The notes under the pieces were generated by a model. It worked only from the letters and a program-made list of their open reading frames with translations, was not told the DNA's origin and did no database searches. Positions 51,304-60,851 of a stretch of 64,000 bases of DNA are shown one piece after another (within the stretch, counting starts at the first letter, position 1; every line of letters starts with the position of its first letter). Source of the DNA: JANPCX01 sp966211815 (GTDB lineage Bacteria; Pseudomonadota; Gammaproteobacteria; Burkholderiales; Burkholderiaceae_C); contig CBIHOD010000004.1 in NCBI GenBank assembly GCA_966211815.1, positions 1-64,000 of the forward strand. Direction: 5' to 3'. The position numbers and the translations under genes are program-made.

Positions 51304-52872
51304 ATGACCGCGCCTTCCACGCCCACCGCACTACCCGCTTCCGCCCTCGCCGCCGACAGCGACCACGACACCAGCCAGCTGGCCTCGATCGACATGGGGT
51401 CGAACAGCTTCCGCCTGGAGATCGGCCAGTTCCTGCACGGCCGCTACCGCCGCATCGACTACCGCAAGGAGACCGTGCGGCTGGGCGCGGGCCTGGACGA
51501 CCAGGGCATGCTGACCCGCGAGGCGATGCAGCGCGGACTGGACTGCCTGGCCCGCTTCGCGCAGCGCCTGCAGGGCTACCAGGCGAGCCAGGTGCGCGCG
51601 GTCGCCACGCAGACGCTGCGGGAGGCGCGCAACCGGGACGCCTTCCTCGCGCTGGCGCAGGGCGCGCTGGGCCACCCGATCGAAGTCATCTCCGGCCGGG
51701 AAGAGGCGCGGCTCATCTACGCCGGCGTGGCGCGGCTGCAGCCTTCGTCGCTGCCCCGGCTGGTGATCGACATCGGCGGCCGGTCCACCGAGATGATCCT
51801 CGGCCTGAACCGCCGGCCGCTGTCGGTGGAATCGTTCCAGGTCGGCAGCGTGAGCCTGTCGATGAAGTACTTCGGCGAGGGCCGCTTCACCGAAAGCGCC
51901 TTCCGCAACGCCCAGGTGGCCGCGGGCGCCGAGCTGGAGGAAGGATTGCAGACTTTCGCGCCGTCGCTCTGGAAGGAGGCGCTCGGCTCGTCGGGCACGG
52001 TGGGCGCGGTCTCGCAGGTGCTGACCGCCTGCGGCGTGACCGACGGCCGGGTCACCGCCGATTCGCTGCGCTGGCTGATCGAGCAATGCCTGCGCGCCGG
52101 CAGGGTCGACAAGCTCGACCTGCCCGGCCTGAAGGACGACCGCCGGGAGGTCATCGGCGGCGGGGTGGCCATCCTCTACACGCTGGCGATGAACTTCGGC
52201 ATCGACGAACTGCTGCCGGCCAAGGGCGCGCTTCGCCAGGGTGTCATCTTCGACTTGCATGATCGGCTGCAATCGCGCGGCCACACCTACGACGGCGGCG
52301 ACGTCATGGAGGGCAGCGACATGCGCGACGCGTCCGTGCTGGGCATGCAGAACCGATTCGGCGTCGACAAGGCGCAGGCGCAACGCGTCATGGCGGTGGC
52401 CGACGCGCTGTACGAGGCCATCGACCCGCCGAGCCAGCCGGAATCGCGGCGCGAGCTGCAATGGGCGGCCGCGCTGCACGAGGTCGGCATGATGGTCTCC
52501 CACCACGACCACCACCGCCACAGCGCCTACCTGCTCAGCCACGTCGACGCGGCCGGCTTCTCGCAATCGCAGCTGCGCCGCCTCGCCGACCTGGTGCTGG
52601 CGCAGCGGGGCGGCCTGCGCAAGGTGGAGGCGTTGCTGTCGAACGAAGTCTTCGCCTGGCAGGTGCTGTGCCTGCGGTTGGCGATCATCAAATGCCACGC
52701 CCGCGGCGAAGTGAGCACGGAGGCGATGTCGCTCAAGCGCGACGGCGACCGCCTGGCCGTGCTGCGCTTCGCGCGCGGTTGGGCGGACACGCATCCGAAG
52801 ACGCTCTACCTGCTGCAAGAGGAAGCGGCCGCCTGGGAGCGCGCCGGCGGGTTGGCGCTGCGGCTGGCCTGA
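51304..52872 (+). CDS. ppx: Exopolyphosphatase (Ppx/GppA family)
   Basis: 522 residues. ASKHA-fold domains with ASIDMGSNSFRLEIGQF and VIDIGGRSTEMILG; then the HD-like C-terminal domain (about 320-500). It degrades polyphosphate (or pppGpp) from the end. It is convergent with sixA and ppk1, as is common in Burkholderiales where ppk and ppx neighbour each other. Start at 51304 (MTAPSTPT). Confidence 0.95.
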   Translation: MTAPSTPTALPASALAADSDHDTSQLASIDMGSNSFRLEIGQFLHGRYRRIDYRKETVRLGAGLDDQGMLTREAMQRGLDCLARFAQRLQGYQASQVRAVATQTLREARNRDAFLALAQGALGHPIEVISGREEARLIYAGVARLQPSSLPRLVIDIGGRSTEMILGLNRRPLSVESFQVGSVSLSMKYFGEGRFTESAFRNAQVAAGAELEEGLQTFAPSLWKEALGSSGTVGAVSQVLTACGVTDGRVTADSLRWLIEQCLRAGRVDKLDLPGLKDDRREVIGGGVAILYTLAMNFGIDELLPAKGALRQGVIFDLHDRLQSRGHTYDGGDVMEGSDMRDASVLGMQNRFGVDKAQAQRVMAVADALYEAIDPPSQPESRRELQWAAALHEVGMMVSHHDHHRHSAYLLSHVDAAGFSQSQLRRLADLVLAQRGGLRKVEALLSNEVFAWQVLCLRLAIIKCHARGEVSTEAMSLKRDGDRLAVLRFARGWADTHPKTLYLLQEEAAAWERAGGLALRLA

Positions 52873-52944
52873 CGAGCTGTGGCGCCCGCGGCCGAAGCGG
52901 CCGCTCATCGGCGGGTCAGAGGCCGCAGGGTGCCCGGGGCAAGC

Positions 52945-53406
52945 TCAAAGGCAATCCGGCCCCTGCACCGCCTGCAGCACCACCTGCTCCAGCCCGTCGC
53001 GCTGCCGGTGGCGCAGCCACCACACGGCGCCCTTCTGGATGGACCACGGCAACGGCTCGCCGGCCAGCAGTTGGGAGGCCAGCAGGCCGAGCATGGGCTG
53101 GTGGCCGACGATGAGCACCGGCTCGGCGGAGAACGGCCAACGCGCGGCTTGCAGGAGGCCCTCCACATCGGCGTCGGGCGCCAGCGCGTCGTGCGTCTTG
53201 AATTTGCGGCCGAGCGCCTTGGCGGTGTCCTGGGTGCGGACCGCCGGGCTGGCGAGCACTTTCGTCGACTGCGCCAGGCGCCGGTTGAGCCACTCGGCCA
53301 TGCGCTGGGCCTGGCGCTCGCCTTTGGCGGTGAGCGCGCGTTCCAGGTCGGTCTGCCCTTCTTTCAGCGCATGGGCTTCGGCGTGCCGCCACAAAATGAG
53401 GTCCAT
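52945..53406 (-). CDS. sixA: Phosphohistidine phosphatase SixA family
   Basis: 153 residues, histidine phosphatase fold: catalytic RHAEA at the N-terminus (LILWRHAEAHALKEG), SPAVRTQDTAKAL, and the second His in IVGHQPMLG. SixA removes phosphate from histidine phosphotransfer domains in E. coli. It is the last gene of a leftward series, 62 bases after ppk1. Confidence 0.92.
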   Translation of the reverse strand: MDLILWRHAEAHALKEGQTDLERALTAKGERQAQRMAEWLNRRLAQSTKVLASPAVRTQDTAKALGRKFKTHDALAPDADVEGLLQAARWPFSAEPVLIVGHQPMLGLLASQLLAGEPLPWSIQKGAVWWLRHRQRDGLEQVVLQAVQGPDCL

Positions 53407-53468
53407 GGGGGGTTGACTCCTTCAGGGGCGCCGGGTTCCGTCGGACACCGGTTGTTTGCGTTGAGCGG

Positions 53469-55601
53469 TCAATCGGCCTTGAAACGCGCCATGAGCGCCT
53501 GCTGGGCCGACAACGCCGCCTCGCCCGGCTGCAGCTGCTCGGCGACGGGCAGGTACCGGCCGTCGGCCTGCAGTGCCCAGGCGTCCATTGAATCGAACAG
53601 ATAAGGCATCAGGCACTCGTCGACCACCCGCTGGCGCAGCAGGGGGTCCCGCAGCGGCCAGGCCACTTCGATGCGGCGGAACATGTTCCGGCTCATCCAA
53701 TCGGCGCTGGAGAGGTAGAGCGCCTCGTGCTCGTCGCCCGAGCCCCATCGGAAATACAGGATGCGGGAATGCTCCAGGAAGCGGCCGACGACCGACCGCA
53801 CCCGGATGTTGTCCGTCTGGCCCGGGATGCCCGGCGGCAGCATGCAGGCGCCGCGCACGATGAGGTCGATCTTGGCGCCGGCGCGGCCGGCGGCGACCAG
53901 GGCGTGGATGAGGGCGGTGTCGGTGAGCGCGTTGAGCTTGAGCACGATGCGGGCGGATCGGCCCTCCAGGGCGCCCTGCCGGACGCGGTCGATGCAGCCC
54001 AGCATTTCGGCGTGCAGCGTGAACGGGGCCTGCAGCAGCGCCTTGTTGGGCTTCTGCCGGCCCAGGCTGGCCAGCTGCTGGAAGACGGCGTCGGCGTCGG
54101 CGGCGAGTTCGGGATCGGCGGTGAGGTAGCCGACGTCGGTGTAGAGCTTGGCGGTCTTCGGGTTGTAGTTGCCGGTGGAAAGGTGGGCGTAGCGGCGCAG
54201 GCGGCTGCCTTCGCGGCGCGTCACGAGCAGCAGCTTGGCGTGGGTCTTCAGGCCGACGACGCCGTAGACGACCTGGGCGCCCACCGCTTCGAGCCGGTCG
54301 GCCCAGTTGATGTTGGCCTCCTCGTCGAAGCGGGCTTTCAACTCGACGACCGCCATCACCTCCTTGCCGCGGCGGGCCGCCTCAATCAGCAGGTCCATCA
54401 GCGGCGACTCGCTGCCGGTGCGGTAGATGGTCTGCTTGATGGCCAGCACGTCCGGGTCGGCGACGGCCTCGCGCAGGAACTGCACCACCGGCTCGAACGA
54501 TTCGAAGGGGTGGTGCAGCAGCACGTCGTGGTGCTGCAGCCGAGCGAACATCGGCTGCTGGCGCGGCAGCCGGCCCTCCGGCCAGCTCGGCTCGTAATGC
54601 GGGAAGCGCAGCGCGGGGGCGGCGCACTGGTCGATCAATTGGTTCAGCCGCACCAGGTTCACCGGGCCGTTGACGCGGTAGAGCGCCGCCTCCGGCAGGC
54701 TGAACTGGTCGAGCAGGAACTTGGCCAGCTCGGCCGGGCAGCTGTTGACCACCTCCAGGCGGATGGCCTGCCCGAAATGGCGCGTCGTCAAGCCGGTGCG
54801 CAGCGCCTGGCGCAGGTTGGTGACGTCGGCGTCTTCCACATCGAGGTCGGAATCGCGCGTGACGCGGAACTGCGAGAAGGCCTCCACCTCCCTTCCGGGG
54901 AACAAGGATTCGAGGTGGGCGCGGATGACGCTGGACAGCAGCACGAAGACCTGGTGCCCCGCGGGGGCCAGCGCGTCGGGCAGCCGGATGACGCGCGGCA
55001 GCACGCGCGGCACCTTGACGATGGCGATGGTATTGGCGCGGCCGAAGGCGTCCTTGCCGCCCAGGCGCACGATGAAGTTCAGCGACTTGTTGGCCACCTG
55101 CGGGAAAGGGTGAGACGGGTCGAGCCCCACCGGGACCAGCAGCGGCTTGACCTGCCGCGCGAAGAACTGCGCCACCCAGCGGCGCTGGCCCTCGTCGCGC
55201 TCGGAGTGGTTGACGATGTAGATGCCCTGCTCCCGCAGCTTGGGGGCGACATCGTCGTTGAAGACCATGTACTGCTCGTTGATCAGCTCGTGCGCCTGGG
55301 CGGCGACGGTCTCCAGGTCCCGGCTGGAGACGCCGGCGGCCGGAAGCAGCGCGGCCTCGATGTAGTCGGCGAAGCGCACTTCGAAGAACTCGTCGAGGTT
55401 GGACGAGACGATGCACACGTAGCGCAGCCTTTCCAGCAGGGGCACGTCCGCCCGGCGGGCCTGCGCCAGCACGCGGCGGTTGAAGGCGAGGATGGCGGTT
55501 TCGCGGTTGAGCAGGCTGAGGTCGGTGGCCGCGGGCGCGGGGGCCGGCGAAGGGGCCGGTGACGAAGCTGGTGAGGGGGCCGACGAGAAAAGAGGACTCA
55601 T
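53469..55601 (-). CDS. ppk1: Polyphosphate kinase 1
   Basis: 710 residues. Four-domain PPK1 with the phosphorylatable-His region RLRRYAHLSTGNYNPKTAKL and KTHAKLLLVTRR in PLD-like domains C1/C2; N-terminal FLNRE-like LLNRETAILAFNRRVL. It makes polyphosphate reversibly from ATP. The first 25 residues are a Pro/Ala/Ser-rich tail. Membrane-peripheral in known cases. Part of the leftward stress gene run. Confidence 0.96.
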   Translation of the reverse strand: MSPLFSSAPSPASSPAPSPAPAPAATDLSLLNRETAILAFNRRVLAQARRADVPLLERLRYVCIVSSNLDEFFEVRFADYIEAALLPAAGVSSRDLETVAAQAHELINEQYMVFNDDVAPKLREQGIYIVNHSERDEGQRRWVAQFFARQVKPLLVPVGLDPSHPFPQVANKSLNFIVRLGGKDAFGRANTIAIVKVPRVLPRVIRLPDALAPAGHQVFVLLSSVIRAHLESLFPGREVEAFSQFRVTRDSDLDVEDADVTNLRQALRTGLTTRHFGQAIRLEVVNSCPAELAKFLLDQFSLPEAALYRVNGPVNLVRLNQLIDQCAAPALRFPHYEPSWPEGRLPRQQPMFARLQHHDVLLHHPFESFEPVVQFLREAVADPDVLAIKQTIYRTGSESPLMDLLIEAARRGKEVMAVVELKARFDEEANINWADRLEAVGAQVVYGVVGLKTHAKLLLVTRREGSRLRRYAHLSTGNYNPKTAKLYTDVGYLTADPELAADADAVFQQLASLGRQKPNKALLQAPFTLHAEMLGCIDRVRQGALEGRSARIVLKLNALTDTALIHALVAAGRAGAKIDLIVRGACMLPPGIPGQTDNIRVRSVVGRFLEHSRILYFRWGSGDEHEALYLSSADWMSRNMFRRIEVAWPLRDPLLRQRVVDECLMPYLFDSMDAWALQADGRYLPVAEQLQPGEAALSAQQALMARFKAD

Positions 55602-55671
55602 AACCCGAGTTTATGAAGTATTCGCTTCAGTTCGATGACAGTGCCGGGCCGCCGCCGGCCGGGGCCGCGCC

Positions 55672-56157
55672 TCAGGTGCTGCCGCCGACGACCACGGCGG
55701 CCACGATGCCCACGCCCAGGCCCAGGTTGAACATCACCCAGCGGCGGATCCGGCCCAGCAGCCGCTCGCACTCCGCCCAATCCATCGCGTCGACCGCTCG
55801 CCGCAACCGGGGGTGCAGCACGAAGCGGATGTGGCCGAACACCAGCCACATGAGGACGCCCAGCAGCGCCATCGCCCACCATTCGAGCGGCATGTTGAAA
55901 GGGATGCCGGCTTGGAGCGTCCGCCCGGCGACCCGCCCGACCATCCATCCGCCGCTGGCGACGGCCAGCGTGCTCAGCGCCAGCACGGCGTTGAAGAAGC
56001 GCGACAGCACCGCGCACATCAGGCGGAACCGGGCCCCCGGGTCCGCGGTGCCCAAGGCGGGCAGCGACGGGCGCAGGAAGAAATGGGCGAACACCATCCC
56101 ACCGATCCAGACGATGACGCATAGCAGGTGGATGAGCTTGAGCACGGCGTAGAACAT
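55672..56157 (-). CDS. CopD-like four-helix membrane protein
   Basis: 161 residues, four membrane helices; start MFYAVLKLIHLLCVIVWIGG, typical of the CopD/DUF4149/'copper resistance protein D' superfamily, with His residues in helices (HLL, HFFLRP, FGHIRFVLHP) that may ligate heme or metal. AAGGAAGG site before the ATG at 56157. Function in copper is not established for this group. Confidence 0.85.
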   Translation of the reverse strand: MFYAVLKLIHLLCVIVWIGGMVFAHFFLRPSLPALGTADPGARFRLMCAVLSRFFNAVLALSTLAVASGGWMVGRVAGRTLQAGIPFNMPLEWWAMALLGVLMWLVFGHIRFVLHPRLRRAVDAMDWAECERLLGRIRRWVMFNLGLGVGIVAAVVVGGST

Positions 56158-56219
56158 ATGGCCTTCCTTGCGCGATGGGACGCGCCGTGGGGCGCCTGGG
56201 CGGGATGCCGGTTGGCGGC

Positions 56220-57197
56220 TCAGTTCACCGAACGCGAACTGGGCGGCTGGTCCTTCGGGGCGATGAAGAGTTCGGCGGCGTCGACGGAATCGAACAGGTA
56301 GTGCTGGCCGCAGAACTCGCAGCCGATGTCGACCCGGCCTTGTTCCTCGAGGATGGAGTCCAGCTCGGCGCGGCCCAGGCCGCGCAGCATGTTGGAGACC
56401 CGCTCGCGCGAGCATGAGCAGGAGAAACGCGGCCCCGCCGCGCCGACCTCGGGCTCGAAGCGCAGCAGCGGCTCTTCCCAGAAGAGGCGGTGCAGCACGG
56501 TGCCGGCGTCCAGCGTCAGCAGCTCCTCGGCGGTCAGGGTGGAAGCGAGGTGGGCGATGCGGTTGTAGGCCTCGTTGACGCCGATCTCGTCCTCGTTGCG
56601 CTGCGCCTTGCCTCCCAGGTTGCCCTGCCCCTGCACCGGCAGTCGCTGGATCAGCAGGCCGGCCGCGACATCGCCGTCGGCGGCCAGGATGAGCTTGGTG
56701 TCCAGCTGCTCCGATTGCAGCATGTAGTGCTCCAGCACTTCGCCGAGCTGCTGCAGCGGTTCGCGCCGGTCGCCGTGCAGGGGCACGACGCCCTGGTAGG
56801 GGGTCTGGCCGGGCAGCTTGTCCTTGGGGTCGAGCGTGATGGCGCAGCGGCCCTGGCCGTTGACGTTCAGCATCGCCTGCACGCCCGCGTCGGGCGGGAC
56901 CTCGCCCACCACCTTGGCCGTCACCCGGAAGGCCATGTCGGGCTGCACCTCGGCAACGGCCAGCTTGACCGGGCCGTCGCCGAACACCTGCAGCACCAGC
57001 GCGCCGTTGAACTTGATGTTGGCCTGCATCAGCACGCCCGCGGCGGCCATTTCGCCCAGCAGCCGCGTCACCGGATCGGGGAACCGGGACGTCGGGTCGG
57101 CGCGGCGCCGGAGCACTTCCTTCCAGCTGTCGGTCAGGCGCACGAGCATGCCGCGCACCGGCATGCCGTCGAAGATGAATTTGTGGAGCTCGCTCAC
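56220..57197 (-). CDS. hslO: Redox-regulated chaperone Hsp33
   Basis: 325 residues. The C-terminal zinc switch is CSC (FSCSCSRERV) with CEFC (DIGCEFCGQHYLF), the CxC...CxxC motif that releases zinc on oxidation. Hsp33 prevents aggregation under oxidative unfolding. Start is GTG at 57197 (SELHKFIFDG follows). It lies 40 bases after telA, in the same direction. Confidence 0.95.
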   Translation of the reverse strand: MSELHKFIFDGMPVRGMLVRLTDSWKEVLRRRADPTSRFPDPVTRLLGEMAAAGVLMQANIKFNGALVLQVFGDGPVKLAVAEVQPDMAFRVTAKVVGEVPPDAGVQAMLNVNGQGRCAITLDPKDKLPGQTPYQGVVPLHGDRREPLQQLGEVLEHYMLQSEQLDTKLILAADGDVAAGLLIQRLPVQGQGNLGGKAQRNEDEIGVNEAYNRIAHLASTLTAEELLTLDAGTVLHRLFWEEPLLRFEPEVGAAGPRFSCSCSRERVSNMLRGLGRAELDSILEEQGRVDIGCEFCGQHYLFDSVDAAELFIAPKDQPPSSRSVN

Positions 57198-57237
57198 TGG
57201 GGCTTCGTCTTTCTGGGTTGGGATGGCCGGTGCGCGC

Positions 57238-58455
57238 TCAAAGCGCCACCGGGCCCTGGGTGCCGGGAGCGGCCGCGACCGCCTGGCGCGCCTGCTGCTG
57301 GCGCACGCGGTCGACGTACTGCTCGCTCTTGGCCAGCTCCTCCTGCATGATGGTGTTGTTGCGGCCCATGGCGGCGATGGCCTGGCTGCGGAAGTTGTCC
57401 ATCGCGTCCATGGCCTGGTAGGTCTGGTCGAACATCTCCTTGATCTTCTCGATGCCCAGCATCGGGTTGCTGGCGAACTGGCCGGTGGCCTCGACGTGCT
57501 GGTTCAGCTGCTTGCCGGACTGGGTGATGAGGTCGCCGATGGTGTTGTTCACGCCCTGCAGCATCTCCATCACCTGCACCTGGTTGCCGGTGGCCCGCGC
57601 CACCGTCTGCGCCACGGCCAGCGCACTCATGCCGGTGGTGGCCACGCGCGAGCAGCCGTTCATCATCTCGCGGCCGGTCTTTTTCAGCACGTCCAGCGCC
57701 AGGTAGCCGTTGACGCAGACGGCCTGCTGGGTCTGGATGTCGGCGAGGTTCTGGCGGGCGTAGAACAGCACTTCCTGTTCGAGCGCCTTGGCGCGGGCCG
57801 GGTCGGTGTCCTTGAGCGCGGCGACGCGGGCTTCCAGCCGCTGGTCGAGCGTGCGGGCGAAGTGGATGGCGGCGGAGAGCTGCTGCATCGCGTCCCACAG
57901 CTTGCCGCGGGTGGCCTCGATGTCGGCCACGTCGCGCTGCACGTCGTCGCGCGCGGCGTAGAGCTGGTTCATCGCCTGGTTGAGCTGGGCGGCGGCGCTC
58001 TGGTACTTGCGGAAGTAGGCCTGCAGCTTGTTGCCGTAGGGGATGAGGCCGAAGAGCTTCTTGGGAGCGAGCAAGTCGCCGTCGGCGCCCGGGTTGAGCT
58101 TGTCGAGGTGGCCGCGGATCTCGGCGATGGCCTTGTAGGCCGGGGTGTCCTCGGCGCCGATGAAATTGCGCTGCAGCAACTGGCCCTGCATCAGGCCGGC
58201 GGCGGTGGAGACTTCCTGGCGGCCGAGCGCGAAGGCGCTGTCGAGCTTGGACTTGAAGGCGTCGCTCTGCAGGTCCTCCGTCATCAGCGCGTCGACGAAG
58301 CGGGCGACCTGGTCGTCGACGGCGGCCTTGAGCTCGGGCTTGAGCGGCACGGCGTCGGGGCTGGCCTCCACCGGCACCGGGGTGATGACCTCGGGCGGCG
58401 TCAGCTGGAAGGCGGGCGCGGCGGCGGGGGTCGTTGTCGTGGCGGGGTTGGGCAT
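57238..58455 (-). CDS. Toxic anion resistance protein TelA family
   Basis: 405 residues, mostly helical/coiled coil. Start is Pro/Ala-rich; the conserved core includes KKLFGLIPYGNKLQAYFRKY and GREMMNGCSRVATTGMSALA, then NNTIGDLITQSGKQL, as in TelA/KlaA. TelA proteins occur in tellurite and other stress loci, often next to XpaC-like and vWA proteins as here; mechanism unknown. Ends 40 bases before hslO; 3 bases after the XpaC-like gene. Confidence 0.93.
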   Translation of the reverse strand: MPNPATTTTPAAAPAFQLTPPEVITPVPVEASPDAVPLKPELKAAVDDQVARFVDALMTEDLQSDAFKSKLDSAFALGRQEVSTAAGLMQGQLLQRNFIGAEDTPAYKAIAEIRGHLDKLNPGADGDLLAPKKLFGLIPYGNKLQAYFRKYQSAAAQLNQAMNQLYAARDDVQRDVADIEATRGKLWDAMQQLSAAIHFARTLDQRLEARVAALKDTDPARAKALEQEVLFYARQNLADIQTQQAVCVNGYLALDVLKKTGREMMNGCSRVATTGMSALAVAQTVARATGNQVQVMEMLQGVNNTIGDLITQSGKQLNQHVEATGQFASNPMLGIEKIKEMFDQTYQAMDAMDNFRSQAIAAMGRNNTIMQEELAKSEQYVDRVRQQQARQAVAAAPGTQGPVAL

Positions 58456-58458
58456 GCT

Positions 58459-59166
58459 TCAGGTCTCCTTCGAGTTGGAGGGCGGCCGCGCGTCGGCTTG
58501 CAGGTTGGGCAAGGCGTTCGGCCGGCCGAACTTGTCGTGCAGGAACTGCGAATGGCTCAGGAAGGCGTGGGCGTCCTGGCTGGCCAGGTCGTCGGCGAGC
58601 TGCGTCACCTTGGCCTGCAGCTCGGCAAGCGTGTCTCGGAAGGTTTCCTGCGCGGTCTTGCCGTTGCGCAACACGCGGCTTCCGGCGTATTGCGGGGGGA
58701 TGGACAGGAAGGTCTTCAAGGCCTCGGGCAGGTAGGAGATGGCGATGTGCCGCGCGTGGAAGCTTTCCTGCAGCGACAAAGCCCCCTTGCTGCGTTCCCA
58801 TTGCGCCAACAGCGCCTCCAGGTCGGCGCACAGGCCCAGGGCCTGCGCCTGCAGGCTGGCGGGCAGGCGGTTGTCGGGGTTGTACTGGACGAGGCCGCGC
58901 ACGCCACCCAGCGCCCGGCCCATGGCTTCGCGCGCGTCGCCCTCGTCCTTGAACTCGAGCAGCTCCCACTCGGGCGCCGACAGCTGCGGCCAGCCCAGCC
59001 ACAGGCCCGCCACCGCGAAACCCGCCGCGTAACCGATGGCCGCCACGCCGACGCCCACGGTGCCGAGCCAACCCATCCCCTGCAGCACGAGCACCGCCGT
59101 GGCCACGGCCAGGCCGCTCCAGTTGGCGGGGTGGGTGAGCACGCGGGCGATGCGATCGATCATCAT
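58459..59166 (-). CDS. XpaC-like membrane protein, TelA partner
   Basis: 235 residues. Two adjacent hydrophobic segments near the N-terminus (about 18-36 and 39-58), then a soluble helical domain. It resembles the 5-bromo-4-chloroindolyl phosphate hydrolysis (XpaC) family that is co-encoded with TelA in many bacteria. Recognition rests on plan and context. Start at 59166 overlaps the vWA stop (ATGATG). Function unknown. Confidence 0.7.
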   Translation of the reverse strand: MMIDRIARVLTHPANWSGLAVATAVLVLQGMGWLGTVGVGVAAIGYAAGFAVAGLWLGWPQLSAPEWELLEFKDEGDAREAMGRALGGVRGLVQYNPDNRLPASLQAQALGLCADLEALLAQWERSKGALSLQESFHARHIAISYLPEALKTFLSIPPQYAGSRVLRNGKTAQETFRDTLAELQAKVTQLADDLASQDAHAFLSHSQFLHDKFGRPNALPNLQADARPPSNSKET

Positions 59167-60851
59167 TGGTAGGCGCGGATGTCCTTGAACACCGAGTACA
59201 GGGGCGTCTTGCGGGCGTCGAACACCTTGCCGCCGGTGATCTCGACCAACCGCCTGAGGTCGGCCTCTTTGGCCTCGCCGAACAGCACCATGAAAACCGG
59301 TATGCCGCGCACGTCCTCGGGCAACTGGCCGTAAGCGGCCTCGAAAGCGGCCAGGTCGCGGCCCATGGTGTTCTCGCCGTCGGTGAAGGCGACCACCGAA
59401 TACTGGTACTGCGGCGCCTTCTTGCGCTCGTCCAGGCTGTGTCGCAGCGCGGCGAGCACGCTGTCGTAGAGGGCGGTGCCCCCGGTCATCGTGAGGCCGT
59501 CGGCGTAGTTGCGAACCTCGGCCAGCACCTGCTGCTTGGCTTCGGAGTCGGCTTGCAGCTGCACGCCCTTGGACTGCGCGCGGCCGGCCGGCACCTGGAA
59601 GACGGTGATCGGGCCGGGCCGGTCGGAGAAAGGCAGCATCCAGACCCGCTCGCGGCTGGTGAGCTTGGCCAGGCGGCCGGTGAGCGAGTTGTCGGCGCCG
59701 GCGATGTAGTGGATGGCCTCCACCAGTTGCTCGCGCCGGCGGTCGCGCTGCATGCTGCCGCTGGTGTCCAGCACGAAGGTGGAGGCGATCGGCCGGCGGA
59801 ACTCGTTCAGGTAGGCGTCGATCAGCCCGTCGGACAACGCGCGGTCGGGCGAGAAAGGCAGTTCCACGCGCATGCCGCCGGCGGGGAAGAGGTCGGCCAC
59901 CGTGGCGGCCACTTCGGGGTTGACGGGCCGGCGAAGCGTCTGCCGCGCCAGCCAGGCCTGGGCCTCGGGGCCCTTCAGGTAGGCCGCGACCTTGAGGTAG
60001 TCCTCCCGCCGCGCGTCCTGCAGCAGCATCAGCGGGTAGTCGGCGGTGGCCACGCCCTCGTGCGGGTACACCAGGGTGAGCTTTTCCGATAGCTTGCCGC
60101 TGTTGTTGAGCGACAGCAGCCAGCTTTCGTAGTTGATGAAGGTGTTGACCTGCCGGCCTTGCTGCTGGATGAACTTTTCCGACAGGTAGGTGGAGTTGTC
60201 GCCCGGCAGCTTGTAGCCCTTGAGGAAGTCGGCGATCGCGCCGCGGTCGACGTCCTCGGCCGTCAGCGCCTCGGCCTTGTTGCTCGCCGACGCCACCACG
60301 CCCATCAGCGCCATGAAGCCTTGGTTGGAGGTCGCGGGGTTGGACAGCGCGTAGGTGAGCTTGCCCTGCGCCGCCGCCTGGGCGATGGCGCGCCAGGTGA
60401 CCTGCTCGGCCGCCTTCGGGTCGTCCCAGCCCAGCCTCTTGGCGGTCGACTGGCTGACGCCGAGGGCGATCGGCGACAGCATGATCTTCTCCTGCAGCTT
60501 GACGCGGGATTGGCCCTGCGGGTCGCTCAGCAGGTATTTGGCGTTGGCGAACCAGGCGGCCTGCGCCTCGGTGCGGCCGGTCAGCACCGCCTCGGTGCTT
60601 TCCATCGTGCCGCCGTAGGTGAAGCGCAGCTTCACGCCGGTGGCCTTCTCGACCATGGCTTCCAGCGGCTGGGCGTCGCGCAGGTCGGTGGTAGCCAGCA
60701 CCTGGAAAACGGCGCCCTGGGGGGCGGCGGCCTGGCCCGGGCCGGCGGCCTCGTCCTTCTTGCCGCAGGCGGCCAGCAGCACCGCGAGCGCCGCGGCGCC
60801 GACGAAGGCGGCCAGGCGGCCCGCCGCCGCGTCGTGTCTCTTGCCGTTCAT
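59163..60851 (-). CDS. Lipoprotein with periplasmic-binding-protein domain fused to vWA domain
   Basis: 562 residues. Signal peptide with lipobox LLAAC (Cys29). Residues about 45-335 resemble a type 2 extracellular solute-binding protein (VLATTDLRDAQPLEAMVEKA region, YALSNPATSNQGFMALMG, INYESWLLSL). The vWA domain follows (about 352-560) with a MIDAS motif DTSGSM near residue 361 and TGGTALYDSV for the Thr. No ABC permease is nearby, so it may sense or gather a ligand rather than transport. Overlaps by 4 bases with both neighbours. Confidence 0.85.
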   Translation of the reverse strand: MNGKRHDAAAGRLAAFVGAAALAVLLAACGKKDEAAGPGQAAAPQGAVFQVLATTDLRDAQPLEAMVEKATGVKLRFTYGGTMESTEAVLTGRTEAQAAWFANAKYLLSDPQGQSRVKLQEKIMLSPIALGVSQSTAKRLGWDDPKAAEQVTWRAIAQAAAQGKLTYALSNPATSNQGFMALMGVVASASNKAEALTAEDVDRGAIADFLKGYKLPGDNSTYLSEKFIQQQGRQVNTFINYESWLLSLNNSGKLSEKLTLVYPHEGVATADYPLMLLQDARREDYLKVAAYLKGPEAQAWLARQTLRRPVNPEVAATVADLFPAGGMRVELPFSPDRALSDGLIDAYLNEFRRPIASTFVLDTSGSMQRDRRREQLVEAIHYIAGADNSLTGRLAKLTSRERVWMLPFSDRPGPITVFQVPAGRAQSKGVQLQADSEAKQQVLAEVRNYADGLTMTGGTALYDSVLAALRHSLDERKKAPQYQYSVVAFTDGENTMGRDLAAFEAAYGQLPEDVRGIPVFMVLFGEAKEADLRRLVEITGGKVFDARKTPLYSVFKDIRAYQ